Positions 8,523-18,585 of a stretch of 64,000 bases of DNA are shown here, in pieces. The notes beneath the pieces were generated by a model. That model saw nothing but the letters and a program-made list of their open reading frames with translations. It was not told the DNA's origin and ran no database searches. The translations under genes were made by a program, and so were the position numbers. This stretch comes from Sneathiella sp. (GTDB taxonomy: Bacteria > Pseudomonadota > Alphaproteobacteria > Sneathiellales > Sneathiellaceae). The DNA lies in NCBI RefSeq assembly GCF_029233945.1, contig NZ_JARGOQ010000001.1, positions 71,115-135,114 of the forward strand, written 5' to 3'. How positions within the stretch are numbered: position 1 is the stretch's first letter; each line of letters starts with the position of its first letter.

Positions 8523-11474
8523 TTACTTTTTACCGAGCGTCTTGAGGATCGCAAAGGGCGAATCCGGGTCGATTTCCTTAGGCTTCGGTTGCGGTCGCTT
8601 CTGTGCGGGGCGCTTGTTACCCGCCTTCTGGGCTCCTTTTTCCTGCACTTTCGGCTTGTCTTTGCGATCCTGTTTCGGGCTCTTCTTTTTCTTTTTGAAG
8701 GATTTCCGGCGATAGGTCAGGTCCTCGCCCTCGCCCTCAGCCACATAGCCAAGCTTATCGAGGATGAGCGAGAATTGCTCCCGCGTGGTTCCGACGAGTG
8801 AGAGCATCTCATGGGTCGGTTTGAAGGGGAGATTGCGTGGCAGGTCCTTTTTCTTCTGGTCCATCGTATCGACCGCGACTGGTTTTTCTTCCCGAGGCGT
8901 TTCAGGGGTGGATGTCTGTTCTTCGGCAGTGGCTTCCGCCGGAGCATCCGGCTCTGGCGCTTTACTTGGCGCTTCAGATGCTTCAGGAGCAGCTTGGGCC
9001 TCTTCTGCGGGTGGTTCCGACGCGGGAGGAGGGGATGACTCCTCAGTTGTCGTTTTCTCTATAGGTTCTTCTGTCTTGTCTGCATCGCCCTCAACTGCGA
9101 CTGTTGTTTCAGAAGGGGTACCTTCCTGCGAAGTTGGTGTCGCATTATCGCCCTCTTGGGCCTTATTCTTTGTCGGGTCGGCCTCTTCAAGCAGGCCGCG
9201 GGATGCTCGGCGCAGCAGCCCGGCAAGCCGGTCCAGCATATCCACACGAACCGCCAGCTTGTCATAAACCGCGTAGCCCGCCGTTAGATAATAGGTCCAG
9301 GGAAGCTTGCCATCGGTTTCGAATGACACGCGACCGGCGGGCGGGGCGGGCGGAATTTCGGCGCGTTCCTGATAAATCGCCCATAGAAGGCAGCGTAGTG
9401 CCGTTGGATCGGGTTTTAGCAGGATCGGCATAAAGACATGTTCATACCCCACGCGAATGCCGCCGAATTTCAATCTGCCGTAGTCTTTCTTCTCTAGCAG
9501 GCGAATCTGATCACCGAGTTTATAGCGCGGCATGGCACCCAGATTCTCGCTGACCTGGAAGGCAATCCCGCGCGCCGCACCGGTAAGCGGCAGCGTTTCA
9601 AGCTGCACAAGAGGCTTCAGTCGATTTTCGATTTGGGCCGTAATCCAGTCGCTCAGCCGCTTGGAAACCGCGTCCTGCGCGCTGCCATTCAATTGTTCAC
9701 TGGCGAGCAGTTGGACGCGCGGTTTCAACACCGTATCACCCTTGGCAAGGCTCGCGACCTGGGTCTCCTGCCAAATCAGCTTGCCATCTGGATCAAGAGT
9801 AATGTCTGCATCTTGCGCCGCGGCAAGCTGTGCGGCTCGCGCTGCAATCTCTGCTGCGACGGCCTTGTTCCCGATATTTCGGAGAGTTCTGGCTTCGGTG
9901 CTATTCAGGCTGGTATCGGCGTTAAATCTCAAACCTGAGAGGGTGCCCAGAAAATGCCCTTCAACATGGACTTCCCCGGTCTCGCTAATCTGTGCTTCCA
10001 ATTGACTTCGGTCTTTCAGTTTTCGCACCAACATCGCGGTGCGTCTGTCTACAAATCTTTGCGTCAGCCGCTCATGCAGAGCGTCCGACAATTTATCTTC
10101 AATGTTTCTCGCCGTTTCCTGCCAGTATCTATAATCGTCCATCCAATCGGAAACATGGGAAATATACGTCCAAGTGCGCGTATGAGCAATACGTGTTGCA
10201 AGTGTGTCTATATCACCATCGATTTTCTCCAGGCTTTTCAGGTGTCCGGAAACCCAGTCTGGAGGGAGTTTTCCGGTTGGCCCCTGCAAATGCAGAAATA
10301 TCTCCCGCAGGAGACGAACATGGACATCATGCATCGTCTTGCGAAAATCCGGCACCTGGCAGACCTGCCATAACTGACGGACGCCAGGCATGGATTGTGA
10401 ATGGTGTCGTACCTCCTCATCCCTGATCAGCGTCTTGAACGCATTATAATCATCCGGTTCCCGCGGCGAGACCATCCCGTCAATCCCGGGGAGCATTTCA
10501 AGCGATCTTAAAAGGTCGCGGGACGTCGTGAATTCAAGATCCAGATTGCGCCATCGTATCTGACGAACCGCGTCGAAATTATGACTTTCAATTTTTTCGA
10601 TCAGATCGTCTTCCAATGGCTCGACATTAACGGTGGTACCAAAGCTCCCGCTGTTCATATGACGCCCGGCGCGGCCGGCAATCTGGGCAAACTCCGCCGG
10701 GCGAAGGCGGCGGGACAAAGCCCCGTCATATTTGACCGTGCCTGCAAAGGCGACATGATCGATATCCATATTGAGGCCCATGCCGATGGCATCGGTTGCC
10801 ACCAGATAATCCACATCGCCCGATTGGTAGAGTTCTACTTGCGCATTGCGTGTGCGGGGCGAGAGGCTACCCATCACGACGGCGGCGCCGCCGCGCTGAC
10901 GCCGGACCATCTCGGCAATGGCGTATACATCGTTGGAGGAAAAAGCGACAATCGCGGTGCGGGGCCGCAGGCGTGATATCTTCTTCGCACCCCGGTAAAT
11001 CAGCTTCGAAAAGCGAGGTCGCGAAATATAGGACGCCTCCGGGATCAACCGCTTGATCCAGGGCCGGATTGTCTCGGCTCCCAAGAAGAGGGTTTCCTCG
11101 CGACCCCGCGCATAGAGCAGCCGGTCCGTGAAGATATGACCGCGCTCCGGATCCTCAGCGAGCTGGATCTCATCCACAGCAAGAAATTCAAAACCACGAT
11201 CAAGCGGCATGGCCTCAACGGTGCAGATAAAATAGGCGGCCTGCGGCGGGATGATCTTCTCTTCCCCGGTGACGAGAGCCACATTTGCCGCACCTTTTTG
11301 GGCGACAACTCGTTCATAAACCTCCCGTGCCAGCAATCTTAAGGGAAGGCCGATGACACCGTCCGCATGGCCCATCATCCGTTCTACCGCGAGATGCGTC
11401 TTGCCGGTATTCGTAGGGCCCAGAATGGCAGTTACCTGACCTGTTTTAAAGTTGCTGGGGGAAGTAGGGCGCAT
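8523..11474 (-). CDS. SUV3-like DEAD/DEAH helicase with long acidic linker and Lys-rich tail
   Basis: AILGPTNTGKTHLAVERMMGH; AVDEIQLAEDPERGHIFTDRLLYARG; IGMGLNMDIDHVAFAG...AEFAQIAGRAGRH. Confidence 0.9.
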   Translation of the reverse strand: MRPTSPSNFKTGQVTAILGPTNTGKTHLAVERMMGHADGVIGLPLRLLAREVYERVVAQKGAANVALVTGEEKIIPPQAAYFICTVEAMPLDRGFEFLAVDEIQLAEDPERGHIFTDRLLYARGREETLFLGAETIRPWIKRLIPEASYISRPRFSKLIYRGAKKISRLRPRTAIVAFSSNDVYAIAEMVRRQRGGAAVVMGSLSPRTRNAQVELYQSGDVDYLVATDAIGMGLNMDIDHVAFAGTVKYDGALSRRLRPAEFAQIAGRAGRHMNSGSFGTTVNVEPLEDDLIEKIESHNFDAVRQIRWRNLDLEFTTSRDLLRSLEMLPGIDGMVSPREPDDYNAFKTLIRDEEVRHHSQSMPGVRQLWQVCQVPDFRKTMHDVHVRLLREIFLHLQGPTGKLPPDWVSGHLKSLEKIDGDIDTLATRIAHTRTWTYISHVSDWMDDYRYWQETARNIEDKLSDALHERLTQRFVDRRTAMLVRKLKDRSQLEAQISETGEVHVEGHFLGTLSGLRFNADTSLNSTEARTLRNIGNKAVAAEIAARAAQLAAAQDADITLDPDGKLIWQETQVASLAKGDTVLKPRVQLLASEQLNGSAQDAVSKRLSDWITAQIENRLKPLVQLETLPLTGAARGIAFQVSENLGAMPRYKLGDQIRLLEKKDYGRLKFGGIRVGYEHVFMPILLKPDPTALRCLLWAIYQERAEIPPAPPAGRVSFETDGKLPWTYYLTAGYAVYDKLAVRVDMLDRLAGLLRRASRGLLEEADPTKNKAQEGDNATPTSQEGTPSETTVAVEGDADKTEEPIEKTTTEESSPPPASEPPAEEAQAAPEASEAPSKAPEPDAPAEATAEEQTSTPETPREEKPVAVDTMDQKKKDLPRNLPFKPTHEMLSLVGTTREQFSLILDKLGYVAEGEGEDLTYRRKSFKKKKKSPKQDRKDKPKVQEKGAQKAGNKRPAQKRPQPKPKEIDPDSPFAILKTLGKK

Positions 11475-11806
11475 TGCAAACCTGATCTTTGGGTGAGGCG
11501 GATAATGTCCTCATACTTATTTTATACGCAGCCATCCTGCCGAGGACAGGAAAATCTTTCACAGCACGGCATTTCTAAGGGCATTTTATATGTAGGCATT
11601 ATGTCAAAAATGTCTCGCCTTCCGGGCAGAAATTCGCATTATTGGGAAAAGAAAAACTTATTTCGATGCGTCATAATAAGGTTGGGTTGCACCTAAAGCT
11701 AACGCTCGTTTGGTGTTTTTATAATTCTATGATATAGCTCCCGGCCTGAATAGGCTGTCGATTGAGTGCCGGCTTATTGTGTGGCGGGATAAAAAGGATA
11801 AAAATT

Positions 11807-13957
11807 ATGGGCGATTTTCCAAAACAAACATTTCAGGACTGGGAAAAGCTGTCGGAGAAGGAACTTCGCGGCCGCAAGCTGGATGAACTGAACTGGGAAA
11901 CTCCAGAAGGCATCAAAGTAAAGCCACTTTATACGGCCGCCGATCTCGAGGGGATGGAGCTTGATGGCGCTCTTCCGGGTGTCGCGCCGTTCCAACGTGG
12001 TGTTCGCGCAACCATGTATCCCAATCGCCCTTGGACGATCCGCCAATATGCCGGCTTTTCAACCGCTGAAGAATCAAACGCCTTCTATCGCCGTAACCTT
12101 GCCGCCGGCCAGAAGGGGCTCTCCGTCGCCTTCGACCTAGCCACTCATCGCGGCTATGATTCGGATCATCCGCGCGTTGTTGGCGATGTTGGCAAGGCTG
12201 GTGTAGCCATCGACAGCGTAGAAGATATGAAAATCCTGTTCGATAGCATCCCGCTCGATCAGATGTCCGTCTCCATGACCATGAATGGTGCGGTCCTGCC
12301 GATTTTGGCGAACTATATCGTCGCTGCGGAAGAGCAGGGCGTAAAGCCGGAGCAGCTTTCCGGCACGATCCAGAATGATATCCTGAAAGAATTTATGGTT
12401 CGCAACACCTATATCTATCCGCCCGCACCAAGCATGCGGATCATCGGGGATATTATCGGCTATACTTCCGCCAAGATGCCGCGCTTTAATTCAATCTCCA
12501 TCTCCGGCTATCACATGCAGGAGGCTGGCGCGACACAGGTGCAGGAACTCGCCTTCACTCTTGCCGACGGGTCGGAGTATGCGCGGGCCGCCATGGCGTC
12601 GGGCCTTAAAATTGATGATTTCGCGCCGCGCCTCAGCTTTTTCTTCGCCATTGGCATGAATTTCTTCATGGAGATTGCCAAGCTGCGCGCGGCAAGAATG
12701 CTCTGGGCGAAAATGATCAAGGAGTTTGAACCACAGAATCAAAGCTCCCTGATGCTGCGCACCCATTGCCAGACGTCCGGTGTCAGCCTGACGGAGCAGG
12801 ACCCCTACAACAACGTTATCCGCACGGCATATGAAGCCATGGCCGCCGTTCTTGGCGGCACGCAGAGCCTGCATACAAATGCGCTTGATGAGGCGATTGC
12901 ACTTCCGACGGATTTCTCTGCCCGTATCGCTCGAAACACGCAGTTGATCCTCGCTGAAGAAACCGGCATTCCGAATGTGATCGATCCGCTTGGTGGCAGT
13001 TACTATGTGGAAAGCCTGACCAATTCCATCGCGGCGGAAGCCTGGAAGCTGATCGAGGAAGTCGAGGAAATGGGCGGCATGACCAAGGCCGTCGAAAGCG
13101 GGATGCCAAAGCTCAGGATTGAGGAATCCGCTGCTCGCCGTCAGGCCCGCATCGATCGCGGCGAAGAAGTCATCGTCGGTGTCAACAAATACCGGATCGA
13201 CAAAGACGACAGTAATATTGAAATTCTCGACGTCGATAACACAGAGGTGCTTCGTCAGCAGGTCGCCCGGCTTGAAAAAATCCGGAGTACCCGGGATGAG
13301 GCGGCTTGCACTGCTGCGCTGGAGGCTCTGACAAAAGGGGCGGAAGGCACTGAAAATTTGCTGGAGCTTTGTGTAAATGCCGCTCGGACACGAGCCACCG
13401 TTGGCGAGATTTCCGATGCCATGGAAAAGGTGTTCACTCGCCATCGCGCCGAGATCCGCTCTATCTCCGGCGTGTATGGCGCGGCTTATGAGGGAGATGA
13501 GGGCTTTATGAAAATCAGCAAGGATATCGAAGATTTCGCCCGCGAAGAGGGACGCCGCCCGCGCATGCTGGTCGTCAAGCTTGGGCAGGATGGTCATGAC
13601 CGCGGTGCCAAGGTAATCGCTACGGCCTTCGCCGATATCGGCTTTGACGTTGATGTCGGCCCGCTTTTCCAAACACCGGCGGAAGCTGCGCAAGACGCCA
13701 TCGAAAGCGATGTCCATGTCATCGGCATTTCATCTCAGGCAGCTGGGCATAAAACACTCGTCCCGCAAATCATCGACGAACTCAAGAAACAGGGTGCGGA
13801 AGATATCCTTGTCGTCTGTGGCGGGGTTATCCCGGCGCAGGATTATGACGCACTTTATAACGCGGGCGTCGCCGCCATTTATGGCCCTGGAACCAATATT
13901 CCAAAGGCCGCAGCGGAAGTGCTCGAATTGATCCGCAAAAATCGCAAGGCGGCTTGA
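11807..13957 (+). CDS. Methylmalonyl-CoA mutase
   Basis: [46 protein letters not shown]12-binding [13 protein letters not shown]. Confidence 0.97.
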   Translation: MGDFPKQTFQDWEKLSEKELRGRKLDELNWETPEGIKVKPLYTAADLEGMELDGALPGVAPFQRGVRATMYPNRPWTIRQYAGFSTAEESNAFYRRNLAAGQKGLSVAFDLATHRGYDSDHPRVVGDVGKAGVAIDSVEDMKILFDSIPLDQMSVSMTMNGAVLPILANYIVAAEEQGVKPEQLSGTIQNDILKEFMVRNTYIYPPAPSMRIIGDIIGYTSAKMPRFNSISISGYHMQEAGATQVQELAFTLADGSEYARAAMASGLKIDDFAPRLSFFFAIGMNFFMEIAKLRAARMLWAKMIKEFEPQNQSSLMLRTHCQTSGVSLTEQDPYNNVIRTAYEAMAAVLGGTQSLHTNALDEAIALPTDFSARIARNTQLILAEETGIPNVIDPLGGSYYVESLTNSIAAEAWKLIEEVEEMGGMTKAVESGMPKLRIEESAARRQARIDRGEEVIVGVNKYRIDKDDSNIEILDVDNTEVLRQQVARLEKIRSTRDEAACTAALEALTKGAEGTENLLELCVNAARTRATVGEISDAMEKVFTRHRAEIRSISGVYGAAYEGDEGFMKISKDIEDFAREEGRRPRMLVVKLGQDGHDRGAKVIATAFADIGFDVDVGPLFQTPAEAAQDAIESDVHVIGISSQAAGHKTLVPQIIDELKKQGAEDILVVCGGVIPAQDYDALYNAGVAAIYGPGTNIPKAAAEVLELIRKNRKAA

Positions 13958-13964
13958 CCTGTTT

Positions 13965-14009
13965 CCTGCCTGGTGTTGTAAGATGTAACCGCTATTACAA
14001 CAGGGCAGG
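13965..14009 (+). promoter_or_regulatory. Long imperfect hairpin in the leader of the HDAC-queF pair
   Basis: CCTGCC/GGCAGG (6 bp) plus TGTTGTAA/TTACAACA (8 bp); 3' arm overlaps the purine-rich agggcaggga before the ATG at 14019. Confidence 0.4.
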
Positions 14010-14018
14010 GAGCCATTT

Positions 14019-15053
14019 ATGAAAATCGTCTATAGCCCCGATCATGCCAAGCATGATCCGAAAACATATTTTAAGGGCGGGGCGTTTCACGAGCCGCAGG
14101 AAGTGCCGGGCCGGGCGGAAGCACTGGTCGCGGGACTGAAGAGCGCGGGGCACGAAATTGTAGCACCAGAGGATTTTGGCCCATCCCCGCGCGCGGCGGT
14201 GCATACACCGGGCTATCTCTATTTTCTCGAAACGATTCACGAGCGTTGGCATGCCGGTGGAATGGGCGGGGAGGAAGTGCTCCCCAATATTCACCCGGGG
14301 CGCTATATGTCCTCCATGCCGAAAGGGCTTATCGGTGAGGTTGGTTTCTATACAACCGATATTTCCGCGCCCGTCGGCCCGACCACATGGGAGGCCTCCG
14401 TTGCCTCCAACAATGTTGCATTGACGGCAACGGATTATGTGCTGTCCAATCTGAAAGGCAACCTCTCGGCCTATGCGCTTTGCCGTCCACCGGGGCATCA
14501 CGCCTTCAAGGATCAGGCGGGTGGTTTTTGTTTTCTCAACAATATCGCGATTGCGGCCGACTATGCCCGCCGGACGGTGAACCGTGTCGCAATTTTGGAT
14601 GTGGATGTGCATCATGGCAATGGCACGCAGGGCATTTTCTATGACCGCGCGGATGTCTTTACAATATCAATGCATTGCGACCCGACCGATTTCTATCCCT
14701 TTTTCGCTGGCTATGCGCATGAGCGCGGCACAGGCGCGGGTGAGGGGTATAACCTCAACCTGCCGCTCGCACCGGAAAGCGCCGATGATGCATTTCTTCA
14801 CCGGTTGGAGGAAGCGATGACCGCACTTCGCGCTTATGCGCCGGATGTTCTCTTTATTGCGCTGGGGCTCGATGCGTTTGAGGGGGACCCGTTGATCGGG
14901 CTTTCCATCACGACGGAGGGGTTTGGGCGCATCGCGGCGCGTATCGCGAAGCTAAACTTGCCGACGGTTCTGGTGCAGGAAGGGGGCTATAACCGCGATT
15001 TCCTTGGCGCAAATATCACAAGCTTTATCGCCGGTTTTGAAGGAGCGCGGTAA
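14019..15053 (+). CDS. Histone deacetylase/acetylpolyamine amidohydrolase family protein
   Basis: CRPPGHHAFKDQAGGFCFLNNIAIAA; ILDVDVHHGNGTQGIFYDRADV. Confidence 0.94.
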   Translation: MKIVYSPDHAKHDPKTYFKGGAFHEPQEVPGRAEALVAGLKSAGHEIVAPEDFGPSPRAAVHTPGYLYFLETIHERWHAGGMGGEEVLPNIHPGRYMSSMPKGLIGEVGFYTTDISAPVGPTTWEASVASNNVALTATDYVLSNLKGNLSAYALCRPPGHHAFKDQAGGFCFLNNIAIAADYARRTVNRVAILDVDVHHGNGTQGIFYDRADVFTISMHCDPTDFYPFFAGYAHERGTGAGEGYNLNLPLAPESADDAFLHRLEEAMTALRAYAPDVLFIALGLDAFEGDPLIGLSITTEGFGRIAARIAKLNLPTVLVQEGGYNRDFLGANITSFIAGFEGAR

Positions 15054-15518
15054 ATGACCGGAACGGATGTCAGCGGCCTCACTCAGCTAGGTAAGGATGT
15101 CGAGCAGCCACAGAGCCCGGAGGAAGCGGTGCTGGAGCGGGTTCCGAACGGACAGGCGGATGTAAACTATCTCGTCCGCTTTACCGCGCCGGAATTTACA
15201 TCCCTCTGCCCGATGACAGGGCAGCCGGATTTTGCTCATCTGGTGATCGACTATGTGCCGGATCAATGGCTGGTGGAATCGAAATCACTGAAACTTTTCC
15301 TGACGTCCTTTCGAAATCATGGCGCCTTTCATGAGGACTGCACAGTCATGATCGGGAAGCGCCTTGTCGATCTTCTTGCGCCGCGCTGGCTTCGGATCGG
15401 AGGATACTGGTATCCGCGCGGCGGCATCCCGATCGATGTTTTCTGGCAGACGGGCGCACCGCTTGCCGATGTCTGGCTTCCCGATCAAGGCGTGCCGACC
15501 TATCGCGGGCGCGGATAA
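15054..15518 (+). CDS. queF: NADPH-dependent 7-cyano-7-deazaguanine reductase QueF
   Basis: [54 protein letters not shown]; start abuts the preceding stop. Confidence 0.95.
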   Translation: MTGTDVSGLTQLGKDVEQPQSPEEAVLERVPNGQADVNYLVRFTAPEFTSLCPMTGQPDFAHLVIDYVPDQWLVESKSLKLFLTSFRNHGAFHEDCTVMIGKRLVDLLAPRWLRIGGYWYPRGGIPIDVFWQTGAPLADVWLPDQGVPTYRGRG

Positions 15519-15519
15519 T

Positions 15520-15918
15520 TTAGAAAGTAAATCCGTCAGGGAGGAGGTCGCTCACCGATTTGGTGACGTCTCCGCTTTTGCCTGCGTAATGAACGCGGGT
15601 CTCTTGTGTTGCGAATTCGGCGATAAACTGGCGGCAGGCCCCGCAGGGAGAGCAGGGGATGGAGACGCCATTTTCATTGCGGTTGGCAACGAACACCTCG
15701 CGGAGTTTCATGCCCGGTCCCTCTTTCGCCACGGCTTGGGTAATGGCGGTGCGTTCCGCGCAGATGGTGAGACCGTAGGAGACATTTTCGACATTGCAGC
15801 CCGTATAGAGATTGCCTGATTCTGTCAGGATGGCGGCTCCGACCTTGAAGTTGGAATAGGGGGAATAGGCCTTTTCAAGTGCCTTGTCCGCCTCGGCTTT
15901 CAGATCAGCTTTATCCAT
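15520..15918 (-). CDS. cdd: Cytidine deaminase
   Basis: YSPYSNFKVGAAIL; GCNVENVSYGLTICAERTAI; CSPCGACRQFIAEF. Confidence 0.95.
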   Translation of the reverse strand: MDKADLKAEADKALEKAYSPYSNFKVGAAILTESGNLYTGCNVENVSYGLTICAERTAITQAVAKEGPGMKLREVFVANRNENGVSIPCSPCGACRQFIAEFATQETRVHYAGKSGDVTKSVSDLLPDGFTF

Positions 15919-15941
15919 AACCCTTTATTTCCTTTGCCAGA

Positions 15942-16946
15942 CTATCGAAGGAGAAACCCACCGCTGAGCGGATCGCCATCCTCGAAGGTGAACTCCGCTG
16001 TGCCAGAATAATGGGCGTGGCCCGCGACCTCAACCGTCACGGCATCATGGGGCCCCACTTTTGTCTCACTCGCGATTTTCCCGTTGAAGATGGCACCTGT
16101 CACGCTCTCGAACTGGCAGGCCTCTCCGGATTTGACTTCCTTTCGGGCGGCGGCAAGGGCCATGCGTGCCGTGACACCCGATCCGGTCGGGCTCCGGTCC
16201 ACCTGCTCATCGGCAAAGACGCAGATATTTGCGCTGGGCGTACCCGAGCGGCCAGTATTGCCATCGGTGAGAATGGTGCCATAGAGATAGCCGAGGTCTT
16301 CCTCTTCCGGATGGGGGGTCGGAATTTGTGCCTTTACTACATCGGAGATATGCGTTGCCGCCATCACCAGATCACGGGTGCGTGCCGTTCGCACATCAAG
16401 GCCAAGGGTTGCGGCATCCAGAATGGCGTAAAATGCGCCCCCATATCCGATATCGAGCTCAACCGGGCCATAGTCGCGTGTCTCGACAAATTGGCTGAGT
16501 TTATAGGCGAAGGCAGGTACACTCTCAAATCGGACGGCGCCGGTTACGCCATTTTCGGTCGCGACATAGGCGCGCACGAGGCCGCAGGGGCACTGGATAT
16601 TGACCGGCGTTTCTCCGTCTTCCTTCACGATCAGGCCATAGTCGAGCGCATAGCGGCCAAGCGCCATGATCGCATGACCGCACATGGTGCTGTATCCCTC
16701 ATTATGCATGAAGATGACGGCAAGGTCGGCCTCTGGATGATCCGGCGGCACCAGCAGTGCGCCATACATGTCCTTATGGCCGCGTGGCTCAAACATCAAA
16801 AATCGCCGGTACTGATCCGCATGGTCGCGAAGATAGGCTCGCTTTTCAAGCAGGGTATGCCCTTCGGGCACCGGTACGCCATCGGTGATGATGCGAAGAG
16901 GTTCCCCGCCGGTATGCATCTCGACTGTCTGGATACTGCTGATCAT
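15942..16946 (-). CDS. Proline racemase superfamily, probable trans-3-hydroxy-L-proline dehydratase
   Basis: MCGHAIMALGRY (first catalytic Cys) and DRSPTGSGVTARMALA (Thr in place of the second Cys). Confidence 0.85.
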   Translation of the reverse strand: MISSIQTVEMHTGGEPLRIITDGVPVPEGHTLLEKRAYLRDHADQYRRFLMFEPRGHKDMYGALLVPPDHPEADLAVIFMHNEGYSTMCGHAIMALGRYALDYGLIVKEDGETPVNIQCPCGLVRAYVATENGVTGAVRFESVPAFAYKLSQFVETRDYGPVELDIGYGGAFYAILDAATLGLDVRTARTRDLVMAATHISDVVKAQIPTPHPEEEDLGYLYGTILTDGNTGRSGTPSANICVFADEQVDRSPTGSGVTARMALAAARKEVKSGEACQFESVTGAIFNGKIASETKVGPHDAVTVEVAGHAHYSGTAEFTFEDGDPLSGGFLLR

Positions 16947-17047
16947 TCTTTCCCCACTCTTATGTCCAGAATAGGGTCTTCTGTTTAATTCCGATAGTGC
17001 TTTCAATTGACTTGACGAAGCCGCAGGATTTTCCCATACCGAAGGCT

Positions 17048-18049
17048 ATGAATGAAATGAGCAGAAAAACGTCAGCGGATGCTGAGAGAATCGCCGAGAA
17101 ACTGCGACAGGGCGATCGCCGGGCACTTGCGCGGGCCATCACGCTCGTGGAGTCGTTGCGGGATGATCACCGAGCAACTGCGCAAGCGCTCCTTAATTTG
17201 ATTCTTCCGTCCACCGGTAATTCCATTCGTGTTGGTATCTCCGGCACGCCGGGCGTCGGGAAATCCACCTTCATTGAGGCTTTCGGCAAGCTTCTGACCG
17301 GAGAAGGACATAAAGTCGCGGTGCTGACCGTCGATCCGTCTTCGCAGCGGAGCGGGGGATCCATCCTTGGGGATAAAACACGGATGGAAGAGTTAGTCCG
17401 CGACCCGAATGCTTTTATTCGCCCCTCTCCGTCCGGTGGGTCGCTCGGCGGTGTTGCACGGCGTACACGGGAGGCCATGCTGCTGACCGAAGCGGCAGGA
17501 TTTGATGTCATCCTGATCGAGACGGTTGGGGTGGGTCAATCGGAAACTACCGTGGCGGAAATGGTCGATGTGTTCCTCCTCCTTCTCGCCCCGGCGGGTG
17601 GGGATGAGCTTCAGGGCATTAAGCGTGGCGTGATGGAACTCGCGGATATCGTCGTCATCAACAAGGCGGACGGGGACCTGAAAGCGTCAGCATCAAGAGC
17701 CGCAGCGGAGTACAAGGGTGCTATTGGCCTGATGCGACCGAAAAGCGCGAACTGGAAGCCGAAGGTTCTGATGGTTTCTGCGCTCAATAAGATCGGGATC
17801 GACAAGCTCTGGGAGACAATCGCAAACTATCGAGAGGCGCGTGGCGCCAATACAGAGCTTGCTGAACAGCGCCGGGAGCAGTCCGTTGCCTGGATGTGGT
17901 CGGAACTCGGTGATTCCCTGATGGCACGTTTCAAGGGCCATAAGGCCGTGGCGGCACGCATCAAAAAGATGGAAGCGGATGTAAGGACGGCACAAATAGC
18001 GCCGACAACCGCCGCAGAGAAGCTCTTGGAAATCTTTTTAGGAAAATAG
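17048..18049 (+). CDS. meaB: Methylmalonyl-CoA mutase-associated GTPase MeaB
   Basis: RVGISGTPGVGKSTFIEAFGKLLTGEGHKVAVLTVDPSSQRSGGSILGDKTRM; VINKADGD. Confidence 0.95.
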   Translation: MNEMSRKTSADAERIAEKLRQGDRRALARAITLVESLRDDHRATAQALLNLILPSTGNSIRVGISGTPGVGKSTFIEAFGKLLTGEGHKVAVLTVDPSSQRSGGSILGDKTRMEELVRDPNAFIRPSPSGGSLGGVARRTREAMLLTEAAGFDVILIETVGVGQSETTVAEMVDVFLLLLAPAGGDELQGIKRGVMELADIVVINKADGDLKASASRAAAEYKGAIGLMRPKSANWKPKVLMVSALNKIGIDKLWETIANYREARGANTELAEQRREQSVAWMWSELGDSLMARFKGHKAVAARIKKMEADVRTAQIAPTTAAEKLLEIFLGK

Positions 18050-18160
18050 CGCGATAACCGCCTAATATGCTTGACGGATGGGCCTTCATTCCTTAAATAG
18101 CGTCCTCACGTCCGGCGTTCTGCGCCGGCACCCCTATTTATTTGGTTAAAGAGGTCCAGG

Positions 18161-18448
18161 ATGGCACGTCGTTGCGAATTGACAGGTAAAGGTGTTCAGG
18201 CCGGCAATAATGTCAGCCACGCCAAGAATAGAACCCGTCGCCGGTTTTTGCCGAATGTGCAGGAAGTCCGTTTGATGTCCGAGGCACTTGGCCGTTCCTT
18301 CAACATGAAAGTGTCGGCATCGGCGCTGCGTTCCGTTGAACATAATGGCGGTCTCGACAAATTCTTGTTGAAGGCGCGTGACACTAATCTGTCGCTGCAG
18401 GCACAGCGCGTAAAGCGCGAGATCAAGAAAGCGGCGGCTTCCGCATAA
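18161..18448 (+). CDS. rpmB: 50S ribosomal protein L28
   Basis: [34 protein letters not shown]. Confidence 0.97.
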   Translation: MARRCELTGKGVQAGNNVSHAKNRTRRRFLPNVQEVRLMSEALGRSFNMKVSASALRSVEHNGGLDKFLLKARDTNLSLQAQRVKREIKKAAASA

Positions 18449-18471
18449 ATCTGATCTGAAGATCACGGAAT

Positions 18472-18507
18472 AAAAAACGGGTGGATTTTTCCACCCGTTT
18501 TTTTTAT
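18472..18507 (+). terminator. Rho-independent terminator of rpmB
   Basis: aaaaaacgggtgg-attttt-ccacccgttttttt. Confidence 0.92.
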
Positions 18508-18585
18508 GCCAAATTTGCCTCACAATTCAAGCGTACTATCTGGTTAAGCACCGGGGCGAACTTTACTCAATTGGGGAGAATTCAG

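Noticed and set aside
8764-9267. Ser/Gly/Val-rich 167-aa plus-strand ORF
   Set aside because: Reverse-strand reading of the acidic linker of the SUV3-like helicase.
11475-11806. Possible cobalamin riboswitch upstream of methylmalonyl-CoA mutase
   Set aside because: No convincing B12-box or conserved core seen by eye; also none seen upstream of cobS.
12491-13717. 408-aa minus-strand ORF
   Set aside because: Antisense shadow of methylmalonyl-CoA mutase; no recognisable domain, compositionally biased.
16011-16988. 325-aa plus-strand ORF
   Set aside because: Antisense to the proline-racemase-family gene; no domain.
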